From Planctomycetota bacterium (GTDB lineage: Bacteria; Planctomycetota; UBA1135; GCA-002686595): a DNA stretch of 6,512 nt. Location of the stretch: assembly GCA_028823185.1 (NCBI GenBank), contig JAPKBY010000107.1:1-6512 (forward strand), given 5' to 3'. Position 1 is the stretch's first letter; each line of letters opens with the position of its first letter. The translations under genes and the position numbers were made by a program. Shown here one piece after another: positions 1-6,353 of this stretch. The notes under the pieces were generated by a model. That model worked only from the letters and a program-made list of their open reading frames with translations. It was not told the origin of the DNA and searched no databases.

Positions 1-2
1 GC

Positions 3-1061
3 TACTTCTCCTCAGACACTGAGACCTCATCCTTTAACCGCGAGACACAGGGCTCCTTCACTGGAATCGGCGTCGTCTTTGAAGGCCCGATTGAGGGCGG
101 ACGGATCCTCTTTCCAATGAGCGGTTCACCAGCTGAAAAAGCTGGGGTCTGTGTCGGCGACCTGATCACCGCCGTCAACGGTGAGCTCTTGGAAGGAAAG
201 ACTGAATCGGAGGCACGCGCCCTCTTCACCGGAGAGGTCGGCAGCACCGTGACCTTAGAGCTCACCGCCCTAGACAAAACCGAGCGACTCGCAGAGGTGA
301 TCCGAGAGTCTGTCCTGGACCCGACGGTGCGCCACCCGCACCTGATCGATGAGGAGCGAAAGATCGGCTATCTAGCCCTCACCTCGTTCAGTCGCGAGAC
401 AGGCGCTGAGTTCGAACGCACCATGACAGCTCTGCTTGAGCTCGGGATGGAGGGGCTCATCATTGACCTGCGCGGGAACCCTGGAGGCGTCTTAACTGCC
501 GCTGTCGAGATCGCAGAGTATTTCATCACCGAAGGTGTCATCACAAAGACTCGAGGTCGTGGAGAGTCCGTGGTCTATGAAAAGGTGAACGAAGGAGGAG
601 CGCCAGCGCCTTCGATGCCGCTCACTCTCTTGGTCGATGGCGGTTCAGCGAGCGCTAGCGAAGTCCTCGCGGGCGCGCTCCAAGACCACCGCACAGCCGT
701 CCTCATCGGCAGCCCGACCTATGGCAAGGCGCGCGTCCAGAGCGTTCACCACTTTGAGGACGCGAAGGCCATCGTCAAGGTCACGAGCAGCTACTACACG
801 ACCCCTTCAGGCAGAGATCTCGACCGCTCACCTGAGCGCCCTTGGGGTATTCAACCAGACCTAGAGTTAGAAGTAGACGCACAGACAGCGGCGCTGATCC
901 ACCGCCATATCCGCCGTTATGATCCGCCCAAGTCAGCGCTTGAAGCGCTCTTTGCGTGGGAAGATGCTAGCGGCACTTCGCTCCTCCCTTCCGACCCAGT
1001 AGACCCTCAGCTAGAGGCCGCCCTGGCCTTGCTGCGCGGTGAACAGCCCAAGGGGAGCTGA
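3..1061 (+). CDS. S41 family carboxy-terminal processing protease (CtpA/Prc-like), 5' end missing
   Basis: This is a serine protease of the tail-specific S41 family, which cleaves proteins from their C-termini, normally in the periplasm or cell envelope. The reading frame is open from the left edge (first full codon at 3), so the N-terminus and any signal peptide lie outside the window. The first ATG in frame (117) is internal to the PDZ domain and is not the start. A PDZ domain occupies about 60-290, with the GIGVVF strand and the SPAEKAGV and GDLITAVNG motifs. The peptidase core follows, with LIIDLRGNPGG, then the GSASASE block. The nucleophile is the second Ser of that block (codon 651-653). 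The general-base Lys lies 25 residues later, in TYGKARVQ (codon 726-728). That is the Ser-Lys spacing of E. coli Prc (S430/K455). Both catalytic residues are present, so the enzyme looks active. Its stop lies four bases before the preferred tsaD start, so the two are probably co-transcribed. The native substrate cannot be told. Confidence 0.93.
   Translation, partial: YFSSDTETSSFNRETQGSFTGIGVVFEGPIEGGRILFPMSGSPAEKAGVCVGDLITAVNGELLEGKTESEARALFTGEVGSTVTLELTALDKTERLAEVIRESVLDPTVRHPHLIDEERKIGYLALTSFSRETGAEFERTMTALLELGMEGLIIDLRGNPGGVLTAAVEIAEYFITEGVITKTRGRGESVVYEKVNEGGAPAPSMPLTLLVDGGSASASEVLAGALQDHRTAVLIGSPTYGKARVQSVHHFEDAKAIVKVTSSYYTTPSGRDLDRSPERPWGIQPDLELEVDAQTAALIHRHIRRYDPPKSALEALFAWEDASGTSLLPSDPVDPQLEAALALLRGEQPKGS
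1050..1057 (+). promoter_or_regulatory. Shine-Dalgarno site that decides the tsaD start
   Basis: AAGGGGAG ends eight bases before the TTG at 1066, within the last codons of the protease gene. The alternative upstream GTG at 1039 has no purine-rich block in front of it. This supports TTG 1066 as the true tsaD start and suggests that translation of the two genes is coupled. Confidence 0.6.
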
Positions 1062-1065
1062 GAGT

Positions 1066-2082
1066 TTGAGCGAGCTCATCCTTGGAATTGAATCCTCTTG
1101 TGACGAGACCGCCGCTGCGATCGTAGAGAGCGGTCATCGAGTCGTCTCCTCTGAGATCCACAGCCAGATCGCTGAGCACGCGGTCTACGGCGGCGTCGTC
1201 CCTGAGATCGCAGGACGATCTCATCTCGAGAAGATCCTCCCTGTCGTCGACGCCGCCTTAGATGCAGCCGGACTTGAGCTCGATGAGCTCGCTGGCATCG
1301 CGGTCACGAACAGACCGGGCCTGATCGGCTCGCTCCTCGTCGGGCTCTCAGCAGCCAAGGCCCTCGCCTTTGTTCGAGGGTTGCCCCTGATCGGAGTCCA
1401 CCACATCGAGGCGCACGCCTACGCCGCGACGATGGAGCTGGAAGAGAAGCCCTGGCCTTGCCTCGCTCTCGTCGTCTCAGGTGGCCACACCTCCCTCTAT
1501 ATCGCGCACTCAGCGCTCGAGCTAGTGCCCATCGCGAACACGCTCGATGACGCCGCAGGTGAAGCCTTCGACAAGGTCGCCTGGATCCTCGGTCTCGGCT
1601 ATCCCGGCGGCCCGGAGGTCTCAAAGCTCGCCAGAGATGGAGACCCCGACGCCATCCCGTTCCCGCGCTATCGCTCAAAAGACGGATCCATTGGCTTCTC
1701 ATTCAGCGGCCTAAAGACTGCTGTGCTCTACCACGTTCGAGGAGGTGACGCCCTCGCACCTACTCCTCCACCCGAGGAGATCGCCGCGCGCGCAGACGTC
1801 GCTGCTTCCTTCGAGGCGGCCGTAGTTGACTCCCTTGTCTCTCAAACCCTCAAAGCGGCTCGTAAGCACGGCTTAGAACGAATCCTCGTCGCAGGTGGTG
1901 TGGCCTGCAATCATCGCCTGCGCGAGGTCATGCGCGAGCGAGCGAGCGCTGAGGGATGCACTGCGCACTTTCCAGACCCTGAATGGTGCACGGACAATGC
2001 CGTAATGATCGCTGGCCTAGGCTGGGAGCTCTTCAAAGCTGGCGCAGTCTCTGATCTCAATCTAGATGCCAGCCCACGCTGA
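1066..2082 (+). CDS. tsaD: tRNA N6-threonylcarbamoyladenosine transferase TsaD
   Basis: TsaD (Kae1/Gcp/YgjD family) transfers the threonylcarbamoyl group from threonylcarbamoyl-AMP to A37 of ANN-decoding tRNAs. It acts in the cytoplasm with TsaB and TsaE, neither of which is in this window. From TTG 1066 the protein is 338 residues, matching the family's usual length (E. coli 337), and begins directly with the conserved LILGIESSCDETAAAI strand. The longer GTG start at 1039 would add nine unconserved residues and lacks a ribosome site. The metal ligands are visible as H113 and H117 in HHIEAH and D310 in CTDNAVMIA. The nucleotide-binding region shows SGGHTSL, DDAAGEAFDK, FSFSGLKTAV and AGGVACNHRLR. 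The usual GPGL loop reads NRPGLIGSLLVG here, a substitution of the first glycine. The gene follows the S41 protease by four bases. After it come an inverted repeat and a gap, so it may end its transcription unit or be only partly separated from larB. Confidence 0.97.
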   Translation: MSELILGIESSCDETAAAIVESGHRVVSSEIHSQIAEHAVYGGVVPEIAGRSHLEKILPVVDAALDAAGLELDELAGIAVTNRPGLIGSLLVGLSAAKALAFVRGLPLIGVHHIEAHAYAATMELEEKPWPCLALVVSGGHTSLYIAHSALELVPIANTLDDAAGEAFDKVAWILGLGYPGGPEVSKLARDGDPDAIPFPRYRSKDGSIGFSFSGLKTAVLYHVRGGDALAPTPPPEEIAARADVAASFEAAVVDSLVSQTLKAARKHGLERILVAGGVACNHRLREVMRERASAEGCTAHFPDPEWCTDNAVMIAGLGWELFKAGAVSDLNLDASPR

Positions 2083-2103
2083 GACCGCTCTAGACGCGCG
2101 GTC
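2083..2103. repeat. Inverted repeat just after tsaD (weak terminator or operator)
   Basis: GACCGC (2083-2088) and GCGGTC (2098-2103) are perfect inverted arms around a nine-base loop, starting at the first base after the tsaD stop codon. No T-run follows, so an intrinsic terminator is doubtful. The repeat lies immediately upstream of the TACAAT at 2106, where the -35 region would be, so an operator role is also possible. Six-base arms can arise by chance in GC-rich DNA. Confidence 0.35.
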
Positions 2104-2105
2104 GC

Positions 2106-2111
2106 TACAAT
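2106..2111 (+). promoter_or_regulatory. Candidate -10 box of a larB-carA promoter
   Basis: TACAAT lies in the only sizeable gap between genes of the plus-strand cluster and differs from the sigma-70 consensus TATAAT at one position. Transcription would start near 2117-2120, giving a leader of about 50 bases before the larB ATG. No good -35 hexamer is seen. At 17-base spacing the -35 would be GACCGC, an arm of the inverted repeat, so activator dependence or read-through from tsaD remain possible. Confidence 0.4.
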
Positions 2112-2166
2112 AGAACGCAACTTTCCAGCGCACTCACATTGAGCAGAGCAGAGAGTCATAGACACG

Positions 2167-2946
2167 ATGCGACGAGAGGAAATAGAGAACATCCTTAGAG
2201 GGATCCAAGACGGCGGCTTGAACGTTGAGGATGCCCTCAATCAGCTCGTTGGGACACCGAGCTCTATAGACCTTGGACACTCCACCATCGACCTCGCTCG
2301 CGAGGCACGCTGCGGTCACGCAGAGGTCGTCTACGGCGCGGGTAAAACTCCAACAGAGCTCCTCGAGGTAGCCAATGTCATCCTTGAGAATCACTCGAGT
2401 CTCTTAGTGACGCGCGCGAGCCGCGAGGGTCTGGCGCTCCTAGAGGCCGAGCTCACTGACGCCGTCATTCACGAGCGCTCGCGCTGTGTCACTGTAGGGG
2501 GCCCAGCAGAATCAGAGCTCACCGGGCTCATCATCGTCGTCTCCGCAGGCACCTCCGATGGCGCTGTCGCAGAGGAAGCCAGCGTCACAGCCCGCTTCTT
2601 GGGGGCGCGAGTCGAAGAGATTCGCGACGTCGGGGTCGCAGGTCTCCATCGCCTCCTAGATCACTCTGATCGACTCCAGAGCGCCCGCTGCGTGATCGCC
2701 GTCGCGGGAATGGAGGGCGCGCTACCGAGCGTCGTGGGCGGCCTCATCGCGGCTCCTGTGATCGCTGTCCCCACCTCCGTCGGCTATGGAGCAGCCTTCG
2801 GTGGAATCGCCGCTCTGCTTGGTATGCTCAACTCCTGCGCCGCAGGCGTCACAGTAGTTAACATCGACAATGGCTTCGGAGCCGGCTATTCAGCCGCACT
2901 AATTAACAGCAGCCCAATCGCTGCAGAGAGAGGAGACACAGCTTGA
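2167..2946 (+). CDS. larB: Pyridinium-3,5-biscarboxylic acid mononucleotide synthase LarB
   Basis: LarB carboxylates the pyridinium ring of nicotinic acid adenine dinucleotide and hydrolyses the phosphoanhydride. This is the first step toward the nickel-pincer nucleotide cofactor of lactate racemase and its relatives, and LarE and LarC act afterwards. The 259-residue length suits the family. The N-terminal region has DLGHSTIDLAREARCG followed by AEVVYGAGKTP. The PurE-like C-terminal domain shows SAGTSDGAVAEEA (S126-A138), DVGVAGLHRLL, VAGMEGALPSVVGG and PVIAVPTSVGYGA. The LNSC motif holds C224, corresponding to the cysteine reported to bind the substrate covalently in Lactobacillus LarB. NIDNGFGAGYSAA and an IN motif follow near the end. 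The ATG start fits the usual helical N-terminus, although the ribosome site in front is weak. The gene overlaps carA by four bases. No larA, larC or larE is in the window, so the enzyme that uses the cofactor here is unknown. The fold resembles PurE, but the full-length match favours LarB over a purine enzyme. Confidence 0.95.
   Translation: MRREEIENILRGIQDGGLNVEDALNQLVGTPSSIDLGHSTIDLAREARCGHAEVVYGAGKTPTELLEVANVILENHSSLLVTRASREGLALLEAELTDAVIHERSRCVTVGGPAESELTGLIIVVSAGTSDGAVAEEASVTARFLGARVEEIRDVGVAGLHRLLDHSDRLQSARCVIAVAGMEGALPSVVGGLIAAPVIAVPTSVGYGAAFGGIAALLGMLNSCAAGVTVVNIDNGFGAGYSAALINSSPIAAERGDTA
2929..2935 (+). promoter_or_regulatory. Ribosome binding site for carA inside the end of larB
   Basis: AGAGGAG stands seven bases before the TTG at 2943 and lies within the last larB codons. 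It supports the TTG start, which overlaps the larB TGA stop in the four bases TTGA, an arrangement typical of translational coupling. Confidence 0.65.
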
Positions 2947-4070
2947 GACCCGCATGGATCGCGATCGAGAACGGGACCTTCCTAAAAGGCCGCGCCGTAG
3001 GCGCAGACGGAGAAGCCACCGGCGACCTCGTCTTCAACACCGCGATGAGCGGGTATCAGGAGATCCTCACTGACCCCTCATACGCAGGTCAGGTCGTGAT
3101 CATGACCTACCCCTTGATCGGAAACTACGGCGTCTCAGAAGAAGACAATGAGAGCGACAAGGCTTGGGCTGAAGCCTTCATCATGCGTGAGATGTCATCT
3201 GTGGCATCTAGCCACCGCAGTGACTCACCGCTCCCCGAGTGGCTCGCTGCAAACGGAGTCGTCGCGATCGACGGAATCGACACGAGATTATTGACGCGTA
3301 TGACTCGCGACGAGGGCTCTCTTAGATGCGTAGTCTCAACGAAAGACAGTGACCCCGAGTCGCTCATCGCGAAGGCGCGCGCAGCGGCGTCAACAGACGG
3401 GACTGACCTCGCGAGCAAGGTCACTTGCGCCTCCCCTTACACCTGGAGCGAGGGCTACCAAGAGTCTTATCCCGACTGGGTCGACGCATTCTCTGGCGAC
3501 CGCAAGCGCTGCGTCGCCTATGACTTCGGAGCGAAGCGCAACATCTTGCGCAGCCTCGTCCACGCAGGATTTGACCTCACCATCGTCCCTGCGAACACAC
3601 CTGCTGATGAGGTCCTCGCCATGGAACCCGATGGAGTCTTCCTCTCCAATGGACCGGGAGACCCCTCCGCTGTCACTGGTGCGATCGACGCCGTCGCTGA
3701 CTTGATAGGCAAGACGCCGATCTTCGGGATCTGTCTCGGCCATCAGATCCTCTCCATCGTGCTCGGAGCCAAGACCGAGAAGATGCCCTTCGGCCATCAC
3801 GGCGCGAACCACCCCGTGCGCGACCTCCTGACAGGCAAGGTTGAGATCACCTCTCAGAACCACTCCTTCGCTGTGCGCCCTGACGCCCTCCCCGATCACC
3901 TCGAGTTGACTCACATCAACCTCAACGACCAAACCGTAGAGGGCATGCGCCACAAAGACCTCCCCGTCTTCAGCGTCCAATATCACCCTGAGGCCGCACC
4001 GGGACCGCTCGATTCATCTCACCTCTTCTCTCGCTTCCGAGAGAGCCTAGGGACCATCTCTAGCAGCTAG
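2943..4070 (+). CDS. carA: Carbamoyl-phosphate synthase small (glutaminase) subunit CarA
   Basis: CarA hydrolyses glutamine and passes the ammonia to CarB, which makes carbamoyl phosphate from bicarbonate and ATP for pyrimidine and arginine synthesis. The 375 residues match the family (E. coli 382). The N-terminal CPSase domain (about 1-135) has FNTAMSGYQEILTDPSYAGQ, TYPLIGNYG and the GIDTRLLTR motif. The class I glutamine amidotransferase domain starts near residue 188 (RCVAYDFGAKRNILR) and shows LSNGPGDPSA. The nucleophile is C264 in GICLGHQI, and the remaining triad members are H348 and E350 in QYHPEA, so the glutaminase looks intact. FGHHGANHPV and the TSQNHSFAV segment are also typical. 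The start is TTG, overlapping the larB stop, with a good ribosome site. carB is not adjacent on the right, where a convergent gene follows, so the two subunits are encoded apart. The stop codon shares bases with the stop of priA on the other strand. Confidence 0.98.
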   Translation: MRPAWIAIENGTFLKGRAVGADGEATGDLVFNTAMSGYQEILTDPSYAGQVVIMTYPLIGNYGVSEEDNESDKAWAEAFIMREMSSVASSHRSDSPLPEWLAANGVVAIDGIDTRLLTRMTRDEGSLRCVVSTKDSDPESLIAKARAAASTDGTDLASKVTCASPYTWSEGYQESYPDWVDAFSGDRKRCVAYDFGAKRNILRSLVHAGFDLTIVPANTPADEVLAMEPDGVFLSNGPGDPSAVTGAIDAVADLIGKTPIFGICLGHQILSIVLGAKTEKMPFGHHGANHPVRDLLTGKVEITSQNHSFAVRPDALPDHLELTHINLNDQTVEGMRHKDLPVFSVQYHPEAAPGPLDSSHLFSRFRESLGTISSS

Positions 4071-4072
4071 AG
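4058..4072. repeat. Inverted repeat spanning the overlapping carA and priA stop codons
   Basis: CTCTAGC and GCTAGAG are perfect seven-base arms around a single central A (4065). As RNA, six pairs can close a three-base loop from either strand. It covers the last codons of both convergent genes. No T-run follows on either side, so a bidirectional terminator is only a weak suggestion, but this is the only place where either operon could end. Confidence 0.35.
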
Positions 4073-6349
4073 CATCGAGACGGCGTCGACGTCGACCTTC
4101 ACTGAGACGGTCTTCTCTGCCGCCGCGAGCCCTCTAAGGAGAGAGGTGGCCGTCTCTGCAGCCTCCTCATCTCTGAGCTTCAGCATCAAGTGATACCTGT
4201 GCTTCCCTCGCAGCTGCGCGAAGGGCGCTATGGCAGGCCCTAGGATCGCAGCCTTCGCTGTCTTGAGACCTTCACGCAGAGCTGCCCCAAGAGCTGCAGC
4301 GCAGCTCTCAACCGCCTCGAGGCGTTCGTGCTCGAAGATCACGCGGATGAGCCGACCATAGGGAGGATAGCTGAGCTGCTGCCTGATCTTCTCCTCTTGA
4401 ACGGCGAAGCCATCATAGTCGTGGAGGGTGGCATACACGACAGCCGGGTGATCCGGAGCCTCCGTCTGAATGACGATGCGCCCTCCGAGGGAAGAGCGTC
4501 CCGCTCGACCAGCGACCTGCGCCAAGAGCTGGAAGGTCCGCTCTGCAGCGCGGAAGTCAGGGAGATGAAGTCCCGTATCTGCCGAGACGATCCCGACCAG
4601 CGTCACGCGCGGAAAATCGAGTCCCTTGGCGATCATCTGAGTCCCGACCAAGATGTCCAGTTCGCCACGGCCGAAGGCCTCGAGGGTCACCTCATAGTCC
4701 TCGTTACGACGCATCGTGTCTGAGTCCATACGCGCGATCCTCGCCGTAGGCATGAGCTCTCGCAGCACCTCCTCCACTCGCTCTGAGCCATACCCTAGAT
4801 AGCGCAGCGCTGGTGAGGTGCAGCTCGGACAAGCCCTTGGTCGATGACGCTCTTCACAGCATGAGTGACAGACGGCGCGATCGATGCGTCGGTGCCAAGT
4901 GAGGCCTACATCACATTGCTCGCAGCGAACCACCTCGCGGCAAGATGGGCAGTAGAGAACCGGCACGAAGCCGCGGCGGTTGAGGAAGACGATCGCCTGC
5001 TCCCCACGCTCAAGACAGGCCTCAAGCTGCTGCCTAAGACGCCGAGAGAAGGCCTCCGAGCCGCCTTTCCCCGGAGGCTCTTGCCTCATGTCCACGACCT
5101 CTACAGCAGGCAGCGGCATCTCCCCGACCCGCTTAGGGAGATCTAGGCGCACATACTCACCGCGTGCCGCGAGCGCGCGAGACTCAAGCGATGGAGTCGC
5201 AGACCCCAGAATGCAAACTGCGCCCTCCAAGCGGGCGCGCTCTACGGCAGCGTCGCGGGCGTGATAGCGCGGGATGCTGCCTTGCTTGAAAGAAGGCTCG
5301 TGCTCTTCGTCGACCACGATCACGCCGAGGTCGACGACCGGAGCAAAGAGTGCAGAGCGCGCGCCAACCACGACCTTGACCTCTCCGGAGGAGACGCGGA
5401 GCCAAGCATCAAGGCGCTGAGAATCTGTCATCTTGCTGTGCAAGACGGCGACATCTCCGAAGCGAGAACGGAACCACCCAACAGTCTGTGGAGTGAGCGC
5501 GATCTCGGGCACGAGGACGATCGCACCTCTTCCGGCTTCGACAGCGGCCTCGATCGCACGCAGATAAACCTCCGTCTTACCTGAACCGGTCACACCACGA
5601 AGAAGGAAGGTCTTACCTTTGCGCTCCTGAACGGCAGGGACGATGCTCGCGAGACAAGCGCTCTGCTCATCAGTGAGTCGCTCTGGACGTGTTCTATCTC
5701 CAATGCTGCCTTCGAGCGGATCGCTAGAGACCTCAACGCGCTCGATCAGGGCGAGGCCCTTGCGCGCGAGAGTTTGAGCGGGCGCATCTGAGAGATTCAA
5801 ACGCCTCATGAGATCGCGCATCTCAACGCTTCCTTCTACCTCAAGCAGCGTGCGAAGGAGGCGATGCTGCTTCTCGCTCCCCTTGGCAAGCTCCTTCATG
5901 ACCTCTTCAGTGGCCATCGCTGTAGCGCTGATCATTCGAATGACCTTCCTTGAGCGCTCACGCTTGAGACCTGCTGGGAGGACAGCGGAGAGCGCCTCAC
6001 CCCAGGAGCAGGCGTAGCGCTTCGCCATCCACTTCGTCAGGGAGAGAAGCTCCGGAGAGAGCAGCGCTCGCTCGTCCAAGACCGCCGAGAGCGGGCGCAC
6101 CTTGGCAGGCGGGAGATCACAGCTCGTATCTAATCCGACGATGACCCCGACCTCGCGCTTGCGTCCAAATTGAACGGCCACGCGGGCCCCAGGGACGGCC
6201 CCCTCGCTCAACTCAGGCGGGACCTCATAGGTAAACTCGCAATCAAGGGGGCGATTCAACGCGACGTGCGCGAACTCTCCACTGAGCGGAGCTCTCGGCT
6301 CCGGAAGCTCCTCGTCGATCGGAAAAAGAGATCCTGTGTGTGCGCTCAA
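4067..6349 (-). CDS. priA: Primosomal replication-restart helicase PriA
   Basis: PriA is a superfamily 2 3'-to-5' DNA helicase that recognises abandoned replication forks and reloads the replisome. The 760 residues (E. coli 732) start at TTG 6349. The recognisable fold begins only at about residue 27 (FAHVALNRPLDCEFTYEVP), leaving an acidic, proline-rich N-terminal tail with no later in-frame start that fits. The 3'-end-binding domain is followed by the helicase core: Walker A GVTGSGKT (G252-T259, K258), DEEH (D347-H350), GSATPS, GTQMIAKG (569-576) and QVAGRAGR (611-618). Eight zinc-binding cysteines (467, 470, 476, 479, 494, 497, 507, 510) have exactly the spacing of the E. coli protein. The C-terminal domain has the PPYGRL and RYHLMLK motifs. 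All core motifs are intact, so an active helicase is expected. It follows a MazG-like gene by four bases, and a GGGTGAGGG purine stretch precedes the start at close range. No priB, priC or dnaT is seen. Confidence 0.97.
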   Translation of the reverse strand: MSAHTGSLFPIDEELPEPRAPLSGEFAHVALNRPLDCEFTYEVPPELSEGAVPGARVAVQFGRKREVGVIVGLDTSCDLPPAKVRPLSAVLDERALLSPELLSLTKWMAKRYACSWGEALSAVLPAGLKRERSRKVIRMISATAMATEEVMKELAKGSEKQHRLLRTLLEVEGSVEMRDLMRRLNLSDAPAQTLARKGLALIERVEVSSDPLEGSIGDRTRPERLTDEQSACLASIVPAVQERKGKTFLLRGVTGSGKTEVYLRAIEAAVEAGRGAIVLVPEIALTPQTVGWFRSRFGDVAVLHSKMTDSQRLDAWLRVSSGEVKVVVGARSALFAPVVDLGVIVVDEEHEPSFKQGSIPRYHARDAAVERARLEGAVCILGSATPSLESRALAARGEYVRLDLPKRVGEMPLPAVEVVDMRQEPPGKGGSEAFSRRLRQQLEACLERGEQAIVFLNRRGFVPVLYCPSCREVVRCEQCDVGLTWHRRIDRAVCHSCCEERHRPRACPSCTSPALRYLGYGSERVEEVLRELMPTARIARMDSDTMRRNEDYEVTLEAFGRGELDILVGTQMIAKGLDFPRVTLVGIVSADTGLHLPDFRAAERTFQLLAQVAGRAGRSSLGGRIVIQTEAPDHPAVVYATLHDYDGFAVQEEKIRQQLSYPPYGRLIRVIFEHERLEAVESCAAALGAALREGLKTAKAAILGPAIAPFAQLRGKHRYHLMLKLRDEEAAETATSLLRGLAAAEKTVSVKVDVDAVSML

Positions 6350-6353
6350 ACCC

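Noticed and set aside
117..1061. ATG at 117 as the start of the protease gene
   Set aside because: The frame is open to the left edge and the upstream residues, including GIGVVF, are conserved PDZ sequence, so the true start is outside the window.
1304..1702. Arginine-rich open frame of 132 codons antisense to tsaD
   Set aside because: It is low in complexity and Arg/Ala-rich, which is typical of a shadow frame, and it is covered by conserved tsaD coding sequence.
1932..1950. Short AGCG tandem repeat
   Set aside because: It falls in tsaD codons for an Arg/Glu/Ala/Ser stretch and is too short to be a meaningful repeat.
3390..3986. Open frame of 198 codons antisense to carA
   Set aside because: It lies wholly inside the unmistakable carA gene, shows no family motif, and long antisense frames are expected at this codon bias.
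4085..4096. Perfect 12-base palindrome GTCGACGTCGAC near the end of priA
   Set aside because: It encodes the alternating Val-Asp residues of the PriA C-terminus and is explained by coding repetition; no sign of a binding site.
4328..4723. Plus-strand open frame of 131 codons opposite priA
   Set aside because: It sits over the conserved helicase C-terminal region of priA and has no recognisable domain or ribosome site.
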